Positions 41,686-50,195 of a DNA stretch of 54,443 bases are shown here, piece after piece. The notes below the pieces were generated by a model that saw only the letters and a program-made list of their open reading frames with translations, was not told the origin of the DNA and made no database searches. This DNA comes from Thermoleophilaceae bacterium (GTDB lineage: Bacteria; Actinomycetota; Thermoleophilia; Solirubrobacterales; Thermoleophilaceae), in the NCBI GenBank assembly GCA_030447875.1, contig JAUJOA010000003.1, positions 97,416 through 151,858 on the forward strand, given 5' to 3'. Made by a program: the position numbers and the translations under genes. Every line of letters begins with the position of its first letter. Positions within the stretch are counted from its first letter, which is position 1.

Positions 41686-41724
41686 GTTGCCTCCCAGGCA
41701 ACTTAGTTGCGCGTGGCGCAACTA
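41686..41724. promoter_or_regulatory. Two adjacent palindromes upstream of acxABC (putative operator)
   Basis: GTTGCCT ccc AGGCAAC (41686-41702) is followed one base later by TAGTTGCGC gtg GCGCAACTA (41704-41724); both are perfect dyads sharing the half-site GTTGC. They lie in a 356-base gene-free gap (41465-41820) before the acetone-carboxylase-type operon. The second resembles MarR-family operators. The rest of the gap shows no gene; gggcgtccgg/ggagcgtccgg repeats occur near 41760-41790. Confidence 0.55.
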
Positions 41725-41820
41725 GTTCTCCGTTTCCGGCCAGTGGCCGCGGAGTCAAGGGAGCGTCCGGAGGGGCAGTGTGGGCGTCCGGAGAGGCAGG
41801 GGCGCCCGGTGGCGGGTCGG

Positions 41821-42117
41821 CTAGTACCCCAGCGCGAACTTGGCGTCCTCACTCATCAGGTCCGGCGACCACGGCGGCGAGAACACCATCTTCGGATGCA
41901 CCTTCGAGACGCCCTCGAGCTCTGAGACGTACTCCTTCATCTGGTCGCTCACCTGGGGCCCGATCGGGCAGCCCGGGGACGTCAGCGTGAAGGTGACATA
42001 GACCTCGTCCTCCTCGACCTCGATCTCGTAGACGAGGCCGAGCTCGACGAAGTCGAGCCCCAGCTCGGGGTCGATGACGTTGGTGAGCGCTTCCTCGACC
42101 TGATCGACGGAGGGCAT
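41821..42117 (-). CDS. DUF59 / MIP18-family Fe-S assembly factor (SufT/PaaD-like)
   Basis: A 98-residue single-domain protein. VEEALTNVIDPELGLDFVELGLVYEIEV is the standard DUF59 N-terminal motif (DPEL) and LTSPGCPIGPQVSDQMKEYV holds the conserved Cys. Members help mature Fe-S proteins (SufT) or act in the phenylacetate system (PaaD). Absence of paa genes and presence of SUF genes in the window favour a SufT-like role. The ATG is 6 bases from a TAAGAT box, leaderless pattern; divergent fxsA starts 27 bases away. Confidence 0.9.
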   Translation of the reverse strand: MPSVDQVEEALTNVIDPELGLDFVELGLVYEIEVEEDEVYVTFTLTSPGCPIGPQVSDQMKEYVSELEGVSKVHPKMVFSPPWSPDLMSEDAKFALGY

Positions 42118-42143
42118 GACCCGATCTTAGTAGCCTCAGCTCG
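42118..42143. promoter_or_regulatory. Overlapping divergent leaderless promoters
   Basis: The 26-base gap between the DUF59 gene and fxsA holds a TAAGAT box read leftward (42124-42129) and a TAGCCT box read rightward (42131-42136). Each is 6-7 bases from its start codon, so the -35 region of each promoter must lie in or beyond the other. Confidence 0.5.
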
Positions 42144-42641
42144 ATGGCCGTTCTCCTGCTGCTGGCGCTCTTCATCGTGGTTCCACTGGCCGAGCTGTAC
42201 GTGATCGTCCAGGTGGCTCAGGCGATCGAGATCATCCCCACGCTGGTCCTCCTGCTGCTGGACTCCATCGTGGGCACCCTGCTCCTCCGCTCCCAGGGCC
42301 GCGCCGCCTGGCAACGGTTCATGGCGGCCGCGCAGGCGGGGCGCGTGCCCCACCGCGAGGCGCTCGACGGGGCGCTCGTGATCTTCGGCGGAGCCCTGCT
42401 GCTCACGCCCGGCTTCCTCACCGACGTGGTGGGCATATTGCTCCTGCTGCCGCCCACCCGCGCGGTCGCCCGGCGCATCGTCGGCCGGCTGCTCGCGCGT
42501 CGCGTGGTGGCCGGAGTCGTGGGTGCGGCGGGGCGCCGAGCCGGCGGGATGCGACCGCCGCGTGGCTATGACGTGGACGGCACCGCCACCGACGCGGACG
42601 TCCCGCCAGCGGAGGCCTCTCCTCCGCGGCTCGAGCGGTGA
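42144..42641 (+). CDS. fxsA: FxsA-family membrane protein
   Basis: A 165-residue membrane protein. The N-terminus LLLLALFIVVPLAELYVIVQVAQAI is the FxsA signature, followed by DSIVGTLLLRSQGRAAW and FGGALLLTPGFLTDVVGILLLLPPTR. FxsA is a small cytoplasmic-membrane protein linked to phage exclusion in E. coli; its normal role is unclear. The C-terminal 40 residues are hydrophilic. Its stop overlaps the start of the next gene (GTGA). Confidence 0.93.
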   Translation: MAVLLLLALFIVVPLAELYVIVQVAQAIEIIPTLVLLLLDSIVGTLLLRSQGRAAWQRFMAAAQAGRVPHREALDGALVIFGGALLLTPGFLTDVVGILLLLPPTRAVARRIVGRLLARRVVAGVVGAAGRRAGGMRPPRGYDVDGTATDADVPPAEASPPRLER

Positions 42642-43345
42642 CGGACGCCCCGCTCTCGCTCGCGTTCTTCGATCCCGCTCGCGGCCTTCACGGAACGGCG
42701 CGAGCGGGCGTCACGCTGCTGTTCGAGGGACGAACGCCGAAGGCCTTGCCGAGCGGCCCCGAGATTGCCGAGCGGGGCGACACCTACCACGCGACGCTAG
42801 AGGATCGCCTCGATCTGGTCTTCACGGCCGTGTCCGAGGCGGCCTCGGTGGGCGGCGGGCGAACGCGCATCTGTCGGGTCGTCGGGACAGTGGACGGCAC
42901 GTCGGTCGACTGCCTCGGGACGGTCACGCAGACGACATCCGCGCCCGCATGGGCGGAGCTCGACGCCCTGCGCGCCATCTCCGCGGTCTTCGACCCCGAG
43001 CACGCGGTGCTGGCGGTTGCGCGCCGGCCGCGCGGTGTGCTCGGGCACGGACACGAGCTCGTGTCCGCCGTCATCCTCGCCGGCGGCGAGGAGCACGGCG
43101 TGGAGGACGCGCGCCTGTCGACCGTCTACGACGCGGACGGCCGCCAGCGCAGCGCGGGACTGGAGCTGTGGATGCCCGCCGAGGACTTTCCTCGGCGCGC
43201 ATCCGGGGAGGTCGTCGCCGGCACGACCCTCGACCTGCCCGGGCTTCAGGTCAACGCGGCGATCTTCGCCTGGCGGATGGAGGGTCGTGACGGCGCCGGG
43301 GCCTATGACGTGACCGTCCGCTCCGAACCGCCGGAGGCCGCGTGA
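42638..43345 (+). CDS. Hypothetical protein, beta-rich
   Basis: A 235-residue soluble protein from GTG 42638, overlapping the fxsA stop by 4 bases and the following HAD gene by 4 bases. It is beta-rich, with segments LSLAFFDPARGLHGTARAG, RICRVVGTVDG, HGHELVSAVILAGGEEHGVEDARLSTVYDADGRQRSAGLELWMPAEDFP, and no membrane helix. The pattern 'FFDPARGLHG' and paired beta sheets resemble lipocalin-like actinobacterial hypotheticals; I do not recognise a named family. Tight coupling suggests it works with fxsA or the HAD hydrolase. Confidence 0.72.
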   Translation: MTDAPLSLAFFDPARGLHGTARAGVTLLFEGRTPKALPSGPEIAERGDTYHATLEDRLDLVFTAVSEAASVGGGRTRICRVVGTVDGTSVDCLGTVTQTTSAPAWAELDALRAISAVFDPEHAVLAVARRPRGVLGHGHELVSAVILAGGEEHGVEDARLSTVYDADGRQRSAGLELWMPAEDFPRRASGEVVAGTTLDLPGLQVNAAIFAWRMEGRDGAGAYDVTVRSEPPEAA

Positions 43346-43998
43346 GCGCGGCGCGCCCCGCCCAGGACCGCGCGGTGCGGGCCGTGATCTCCGACTTCGG
43401 CGGGGTCTTGACGACCCCGCTGATCGAGTCGTTCGCGGCCTATCAGGAGCACTCGGGCATCTCGCCCTCGCAGCTGGCGGAGGCGATGCAGCGTGCGACC
43501 GATGCCTGGGACGGCCGCCATCCGCTCTACGAGCTGGAGAAGGGCACGATCACCGAGGCGGAGTTCCTCCGCCGCGTGGAGCAAGCGCTCGAAGGCGACC
43601 TGACGCTCGACTCCTTGCGCCGGCTCTACTTCGACAACCTGCATCCGAACGAGCCGATGATCGACTTCATGCGTCGACTCAAGGAGAGGGGCCTGCGCAT
43701 GGCGATGCTCACGAACAACGTTCGCGAGTGGGAGCCTCACTGGCGCGCGAAGCTGCCGGACATCGACGCTATCTTCGAGGTCGTGGTGGACTCGGCGTTC
43801 GTCGGGATGCGAAAGCCCGACCCCGCGATCTACGAGTTGACGCTCGAGCGCATGGGCGACGGGCTGCGCGCCGAGGAATGCGTCTTCGTGGACGACGTGG
43901 ACGTGAACTGCGAGGCGGCGCGAGCGGTCGGCATGCGCGCGGTGCACTTCAAGAACTCCGAGCAGGCGATCGTCGAGCTCGAGACCGTACTCGACTGA
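43342..43998 (+). CDS. HAD-superfamily hydrolase (epoxide-hydrolase-N-terminal-like phosphatase)
   Basis: A 218-residue HAD hydrolase from GTG 43342. Motif I is SDFGGVLTTP with nucleophile Asp18 (general acid Asp replaced by Gly, as in epoxide-hydrolase N-terminal-like HADs); motif II LTNN; motif III Lys in GMRKPDPAIY; motif IV FVDDVDVNCEAA. The helical cap follows motif I. Phosphatase or dehalogenase-like activity is possible. It is coupled by a GTGA overlap to the hypothetical gene before it. After it, a 246-base gap holds an inverted-repeat structure. Confidence 0.88.
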   Translation: MSAARPAQDRAVRAVISDFGGVLTTPLIESFAAYQEHSGISPSQLAEAMQRATDAWDGRHPLYELEKGTITEAEFLRRVEQALEGDLTLDSLRRLYFDNLHPNEPMIDFMRRLKERGLRMAMLTNNVREWEPHWRAKLPDIDAIFEVVVDSAFVGMRKPDPAIYELTLERMGDGLRAEECVFVDDVDVNCEAARAVGMRAVHFKNSEQAIVELETVLD

Positions 43999-44044
43999 AG
44001 CGGCTCGCTGACCGGCTCGCGGTCGTCCCGACCCCGGACGTAGA

Positions 44045-44159
44045 GAGACGCGGACCGAAGGCGCTTCGAGAAGCGCGCCTACCTTCGGCCGAAACCTCCG
44101 GGGCTGCGCGGCGGGCCTTGCATCTCTCGGCCTCGCTCTTTGCGTCTGGTCCGCGTCTC
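44045..44159. repeat. 12-bp inverted repeat with nested hairpin in a convergent gap
   Basis: In the gap 43999-44244 between convergent genes, GAGACGCGGACC (44045-44056) pairs perfectly with GGTCCGCGTCTC (44148-44159). Inside, CCGAAGG 44055-44061 pairs with CCTTCGG 44082-44088 and GCGCTTC 44061-44067 with GAAGCGC 44070-44076. No T-run follows. It may act as a bidirectional transcription block. No gene is visible in the gap. Confidence 0.5.
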
Positions 44160-44244
44160 GTGAATCACTGAACCACTACCAGCCCCCGACGTCAAGGGTT
44201 GCGCCAACGCATTGCCCGCTCTTTGGGCAAAATCGCGGTTGCCG

Positions 44245-44756
44245 TTAGTTGTCGGAGCCCAGCCGGTCCCAGCAGTAGAGCTCGACCGCCTCCGCAGCCA
44301 GCTCCATGGTGCGTTCCATCGAGAGCCAGGGGAGCACGGTGTCGAGGGCCTGCTCCTCGCTCACCCCCGCCTCGAACGCCTCGTCGCCGCGAAAGCCGGC
44401 GGCGATCTTGAGTGCCTCTCGACGATGCTCGCCAAGCCCCGGAAACGCCTTAACGAGGAACTCCTTGTTGGCGATCGGCTGCCCCACCTCGAGCGAGGCA
44501 TGCCACGCGGCGAGCATCGACAGGTCGTCGTCGTCCAGGTCGTCGATCGCCTTGGCGTAGTGAACCTCGAGCTCGTCGTCGGGGATCTCGTCGACCCACG
44601 CGTGCACGACCTCGCCGAGGAGCTGTCGCCGGGCCTCGCGCCCGACCGACTCCGCGACGACACGAATCGCTTCCTTGGGCTCGATGAAGCAGAGGGCATC
44701 GGGGTCCGCTCTCCCTTGATCGCGTGCAGGCCGAACCGGACGGTACGGACCGCGTC
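44245..44756 (-). CDS. Hypothetical protein, probably frameshifted near 44703
   Basis: The clear part starts at GTG 44607 (120 residues: AWVDEIPDDELEVHYAKAIDDLDDDDLSMLAAWHASLEVGQPIANKEFLVKAFPGLGEHRREALKIAAGFRGDEAFEAG ... YCWDRLGSDN). Upstream the same frame continues without a start codon as DPDALCFIEPKEAIRVVAESVGREARRQLLGEVV, and before that, one frame over, DAVRTVRFGLHAIKGE. One lost base near 44703 would join these into a protein of about 170 residues lying directly after xseB. Acidic, helical, no recognised family. Start unresolved. Confidence 0.55.
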
Positions 44757-44786
44757 CGACGGAAAGGGGGCCGCGACCTGCCGGCG

Positions 44787-45037
44787 TCAGTTAGCGGGCG
44801 GCCCGGCGGACTCGAGCCGCGCCACGAGGTCGTCGAGTCGGAGCTCCTCGAGGCCGTGGCCGACGGCCTCGAGCTCGGCGGCCGCGAACTCGATGAGACC
44901 CTTTCCCTCCGGCAAAGATCGAGCGTCTCGCGCAGGCCGGCCTGATTCGAGTCGAGTCGCGCGATGATCTCCTCGAGACGGTCGACGGCCGCCTCGTAGC
45001 TCATCGGCTCCGCGTCCGTCGGTCGTCCCGCGGTCAT
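44787..45037 (-). CDS. xseB: Exonuclease VII small subunit, one apparent frameshift
   Basis: About 83 residues if one G lost near 44910 is restored. MSYEAAVDRLEEIIARLDSNQAGLRETLDLCR is the typical XseB N-terminus (SYExAVxRLExIVxxLE); one frame away it continues EGKGLIEFAAAELEAVGHGLEELRLDDL. The small subunit binds XseA to form exonuclease VII, which degrades single-stranded DNA from both ends. ATG 45037 overlaps the xseA stop (ATGA), so the genes are coupled. Confidence 0.85.
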
Positions 45038-46450
45038 CTGTCAGTGCCCTCGCGCGCCCGCGGGTCGTCGCCATGCGGGCGGACCTGGGCGGGCACGCTC
45101 CCGTCGGCCATGCGCAACTCGAACGCTCCCGCGGCGCGCGTGGCCGCCGCGCTGGCGAGCGGCTCGCCGGACGCGTCGAGCGCCACGGCGTAGCCGCGCT
45201 CGAGGGCACGGTCGGGATCGGCGGCGCGCAGGGCGGCGGCGTGTCCCCGGAGGGCGGCGGCACGCCGCTCCGCCAGCGAGTCCGCCGCGCGCTCGAGGCC
45301 GGCCGCGCGAGAGCCGAGTCGCGCGCGCGCCGACTCGGCGGCGCCCGTGGCGACCTCGACCTTCCGCCCGATCACCGTGGCCGCCACCCGCTGTTGGAAG
45401 TCGGCCCGGCCGACGAGCCCGCGCCGCGAGGCCGCCCGCAGCTCGCGAGTCTTCTGGTGCAGGTGCCGCCGGTGACGCGCCACCTGCTCGCGCGGCGCGC
45501 GTGTGCGCCTCGAGGAGCCGGGCGCGATCGAGCACCGCCTCGCGCCCGAGCGACCGAACGCGGCTGGCGTCGCGCGAGCGTGCGCCGTGCGGCGGCGCAG
45601 TCGACGGGCACGACGGCCTCCGCCGCGTGTGTGGGCGTGGAGCAGCAGACCGCCGCTACGTCGTCGATCAGTGTGCGGTCCACCTCATGACCCACGGCGC
45701 TGATGAGAGGCACGGGCAGCATGGCGACGGTACGGCAGAGCGTCTCGTCGCAGAAGGCCCACAGGTCGGCGATGCTCCCCCCGCCGCGCGTGACCACGAT
45801 CGCCTCGACGGACGCGACGGCGGCGAGCTCGCGAATGGCGAGACCGATCGCCCCCGCGGCCCGGCGGTCCTGAACCGGCGCGTACGCCCAGACGATCCGA
45901 CCGCGCCAGGCACGCCGCTCGAGCGCCGCCAGGAAATCGCTCCGCGCGGCGCCTCCCTCCGACGTGACGACGCCTATGGAGCGCGGGAGCCGCGGTCGCG
46001 AGAGCTGCTTCTGGGGCTCGAACAGTCCCTCCTCGCCCAGCTGTCGCCTCAGCCGGTCGAGGCGCGCCAGGAGATCGCCCTCGCCGGCCAGACGGAGGTC
46101 GCGCACGCGGAACGTGAAGCGCGGGGAGGCGGTCGGCCCGCCGACGTAGTAGTCGCAGCCACCGGCTGCGACGATCTCCACGCCGTCGCGGAGGTCCGCG
46201 GCGGTCAGGCCGAGGCGCTCGAAGTCCGTTCGCCACATCGCGCAGGGCAGCGCCCCAGCCGTCGCGGAGCTCGAAGTAGACGTTCGGCCCACGACCGACC
46301 CGGGCGCCCGAGACCTCGCCGATGAGGCACACCGCGGTGAAGTCCCGCAGGCGCGCGGAGCCCGGCGGCATAGCGCCCGACCGGATACGGGCCGGAGTAG
46401 CCGTCGATCGCGGCGCGCTCTACCGGTGCTGCGGGGAGCGGTTCGGTCAC
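45034..46450 (-). CDS. xseA: Exonuclease VII large subunit, four apparent frameshifts
   Basis: About 475 residues when four 2-base losses are restored. In order: OB-fold N-terminus YPVGRYAAGLRA | RLRDFTAVCLIGEVSG ... VYFELRDGWGA | LPCAMWRTDFERLGL ... LPRSIGVVTSEGGAARSDFLAAL ... VVTRGGGSIADLWAFCDE ... ISAVGHEVDRTLIDDVA | DASRVRSLGREAVLDRARLLEAHT | REQVARHRRHLHQKTRELR ... ALERGYAVALDASG. Breaks lie near 46352, 46250, 45573 and 45490, each at a shortened GCGC/CGCG run. The catalytic GHExDxTL and RGGG motifs are intact. GTG 46450 is the start, 10 bases after the addA stop. Confidence 0.85.
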
Positions 46451-46460
46451 GCCGCCGAGA

Positions 46461-49400
46461 CTAGACGGCGGTGGCGTCGGACCGGTCGCGCAGCGTTCGC
46501 TCCGGCCCGTGGACGCACAGCCGCTCGCGAGCCGGGCAGTCGAAGCAGAGCCTGCGCTCGGGCTCGTCCGTGACCTCGAACCGACGCTCGACGATCCCGT
46601 GGGTGAGCCCTCTGAGGCCCGCGGTGAGAGCGTCCACGTCGTCCGGATCGAAGGCGTCTCGACGACCGCGTCCGGCCGGTCGAGGAACACGTAGAGCACA
46701 CGCACCGGTCGTGCGTGGCGGCGGAGCGCGGCGAGCGCGTAGATCCGCCGCTGCACGTCATAGCGCTCCATGTGGTCCGCCGGATCGGCACCGTCGAGCG
46801 CGTCCGACTTGTAGTCGACGACGACCAGCTCGTCGCGCATGTCCGCGAGCAGGTCGATCTCGCCTCGCACGACCACCGGGCCAAGGCGAAAGGCGAAGGC
46901 AGCTCGGGCCGCAAACGCCTCGCGTTCGCGAGCTCCGCCCGGGTGTCGGAGGCGAGGAAGGCCCGGACCTGGCCGAGCGCGCGCTCCGCGGCGGCCGCGG
47001 GGGCTCCCTCCCGGCGCAGCAGGTCGCGGGCGTGCTCGGGGGACGGCATGGACCATCCTCGCGAGCGCTCCGCTCGAGGAGCTGGTGCACCACCCTGCCG
47101 CGCGCGTAGCGGCCCGCCAGGCTGTCGAGCTCGGCTGCCGTGAGCTCGTCGTCGGCGGCCCGGGGCCGCTTCGGGTCCGCCACGTCCGGCGGGCACGGGT
47201 AGCCGTGGACGCATGCCGAGGACGCGCTCGGCATAGAAGCGATAGCCGCACCGCTCGTAGAGCGCGATGGCCGAATAGGAGAGCTGCGTGACGGGCGGTG
47301 CCGCGATCGTGGCCGGGGGCGCAAGCTCTGGGTCGCGAAGCCCTCCGTCGGGCTCACCGTCGGTGAAGAGCTGCGGCTGTGCGCCCACCGGCGGGCTCGA
47401 GGCCGCCCGTTCGCCGGTCGCCTTCGTCGCGTCCGTCGGGAGCTCCGACATCGTCGGCCGGCACGTCCGGACCGACACGTCGGGCGGTTCGAAAGACGCG
47501 TCGAGAGCCCCTCACGCGGCCGCGGCGGCTCGATCTCGACCGCCTCGGCCTCGCCGTCCCACGCGAGCCCGCGAAGCACCGGCCCGATCAGCGGCTCGCG
47601 CCCGTTCGGCGCTCGATCGAGCTTCGACAGCTCAGTCGAACCGCTGAGCACCAGCCGCTCCTCCGCGCGGGTCATCGCGACGTGCAGGATCCGCCGCTCC
47701 TCGGCGTGGCTCAACTCGTCGGCTAGCCGCTGGAGCTCCTCGTACTCGAAGATCTGCTTGCCCTTGCGGCCGAGCCGGGCGAGCCGGAGACCCACGCGCA
47801 TGGCGCCCGAGTCGTTTCGCTCGGCCGAGTGGGCGGCGGCCTCCGGTTGGAGTCGCAGGGCGGGCGGGAAGCCGGCCAGTGGCTGGCGGCCGAGGTCCGC
47901 TACCGCCACGAGCGGGAACTCGAGGCCCTTGGCCGCGTGGACCGTCATCACGCGGACGCCGTCGTGGTCCTCGGTCTGCACCGCCGCCTCGGCCTCCCGA
48001 CCCGCGATCTCGGCCTCGCCTTCGACGAAGTCGAAAGCCGCGCAGGTCCCTCCCCTCGGCCGCCTCGAACTCGCGCGCGAGTCGCATCAGCTTCCGCACG
48101 TTCGCCATCCGCCGCTCCCCGTGCGGGCGCATCATCAAGAGCGCCAGGTCGTAGCCGACGTCGGTGATCGCGCGGTCGATCAGCTCCTCGAGCGCAAGGC
48201 GCGGGGCGAGCTCGCGGAGGGCTAGTAGCGTCGCTAGGAAGTCGCGTACCGCCCTCGTGTCCGCCTCGGGGATGTGCCGCGCCCAATCCTCGGCGCGCTC
48301 GCGCCACTCGGCCAGCCCCTCGTCGGGCTCGTCGCCGCCCGCGGCCGGCTCGGCGGCCTCCGGCCCGTACAACCAGCGCAGGACCGACCACAGCGAGGCG
48401 CCGCCCCTGGCCTGCTGGAGAAGCCACAGCGTGTCGGGCGCCACGCCGCAGCAAGGGGACGCCAGCGCGCCGTAGAGCGCCATGTCGTCCAGCGGGTTCG
48501 CGATGCAGGAGAGGAGGTTGCGAACGTCCGTGACCTGCTGCTTGCTCCAGTAGCCGCGACCACCGACGACGTAGGGCGCGAGGCCCTCGTCCTCGAGCGC
48601 CTGCTCGTAGGCCTCGACGTACGAGAAGGAGCGGAGCAGCACCACCATCCCTCCCCGCGGGAAGCCGTTCCCGGCAAGCTCGCCGAGCCGGCGCGCGAGA
48701 AGCGCGCCTCGGCCACGCGCCAGCGCTGGGCGCGCTCGTCGGCCGAGACCTCGAGCGCCACGCCCTCCTCGTCCCAACCCTCCTTGTCGGTAACGAGCAG
48801 CTCGACCGCGGGGCCGCTGCCCCGGAGCTCGCCCTCCGGCGCCGCGCCCACGGTGAGCTCGCTGAAGTCCTCGAAGAGGTGGCGACCGAGCCGGTTGACG
48901 AGGCCGAGGACCTCGGGCCGCGACCTGAAGTTCCCGAGCAGCTCGCGAACGCCCGCGCGATCGTCGGGCGCCTCCTGAGACTCTCGCTGCTGCCTGCGGA
49001 AGACCTCGACGTCGGCGTGGCGGAAGGCGTAGATCGACTGGAACTCGTCGCCGACCGTGAACAGTCGGTTCACGGCCTGACCGTCGGGCCGGTGCAGCAA
49101 TCCCACGATCGCGAGCTGGAGCTCGTTCGTGTCCTGGAACTCATCGATCATCAGGTGCGCGAACTGGCCGGCGTAGCGACGGCGCAGGTCGGGGCGCGTC
49201 TCGAGCAGCGCCCTCGCGCCGAGCTGAAGGTCCTCGAAGTCGAGCGCCGAGCGAGCTTCCTTGCGTTCGCGGTACTCGATCGCGTACAGGCGCAGGAGCT
49301 CGCGCAGGTGCTCGTAGTGCTGTGCGAAGCGCTCCTCGACGAGGCGGCACTCGAGTGCCTTCGTGGCTTCGTGGTAGCGCTCGACGGCCGGCACCTGGAA

Positions 49401-50195
49401 GTCCTTCGCGCCGGACTCGAAGCGCCAGGCGGCGACCTCCTCCTCCGAGAGCGTCCCCCCGTCGATGGGCCGGGCGCGCCCCGCCGCCTTGGGGTCGGGG
49501 TTCTCGGCCGCCTGCCCCCGCTGCGCCTCCGTCGGCGCGGCCCGCGCCTCGGGGCCCGCCCCCCGGACCTCGGCGATCGCCGCGCCCAAGTTCGGCCGGG
49601 CGAGCTCGGGAAGCTCGGGCGCCGGCGCCCCCCGACTGCGGAGCTCGTCGTGAGCCGTGGTCACTATCTCGCGGAGGCCAGCGACCCGGAAGGCGGCCGC
49701 CATCTCCTCGCGCGCCTCGCCGCCCTGCTCGCCGTGGCGCCTGAAGGCGGCGTCGAACGCCTGCGCAGTGACGCGCGCCGCCGCCGTGGCGTCGAGGACC
49801 TGAAAGCGCGGGTCGAGGCCCGCGGCAAGAGGGTGCGAGGCCAGCAGCCGCTGGCAGAAGGCGTGGATGGTGGAGATCCATGCCGACTCGGCCTCGCGGG
49901 CGAGGCGGCGCAGGCGGGCGGCCTCCTCGGGCTCGGCCGCGACCTCCGCCCTGTCGTGAAGCCGAGCGCGGATCCGGCGCTTCAGCTCGCCCGCCGCGCG
50001 GTCGGTGAAGGTGAACGCAAGGATGTTCTCAACCCCCACCTCGCCGTCCGGTCCGCTCCTAGCGCAGACGGCGTCGCAGAAGCGCTCGACGAGCACGCTC
50101 GTCTTCCCCGTGCCGGCCCCGGCGGTGAGGAAGAGGTCGCGCTCGCGGTCGTCGATCGCCTCGCGCTGCTCGGGAGCGGGCACGACCTCAGCCAT
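46461..50195 (-). CDS. addA: UvrD-family helicase-nuclease (AddA-like), several apparent frameshifts
   Basis: About 1240 residues after repair. The first 490 residues are intact: Walker A TAGAGTGKT (residues 24-32), AFTFTDRAAGELKRRI, ISTIHAFCQRLL, DEFQDTNELQ (motif II), VGDEFQSIYAFRHAD. From 48705 onward the product is split at about 48703, 48035, 47492, 47150-47215, 47053, 46897 and 46651. Motifs in later frames include VMTVHAAKGLEFPLV, HVAMTRAEERLVLSG, and a nuclease domain VVVRGEIDLLADM ... VVVDYKSDAL with CFDCPARERLC at the end (possible Fe-S). It starts inside the addB stop. With AddB it should process double-strand breaks for recombination. Decay versus error is unresolved. Confidence 0.83.
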
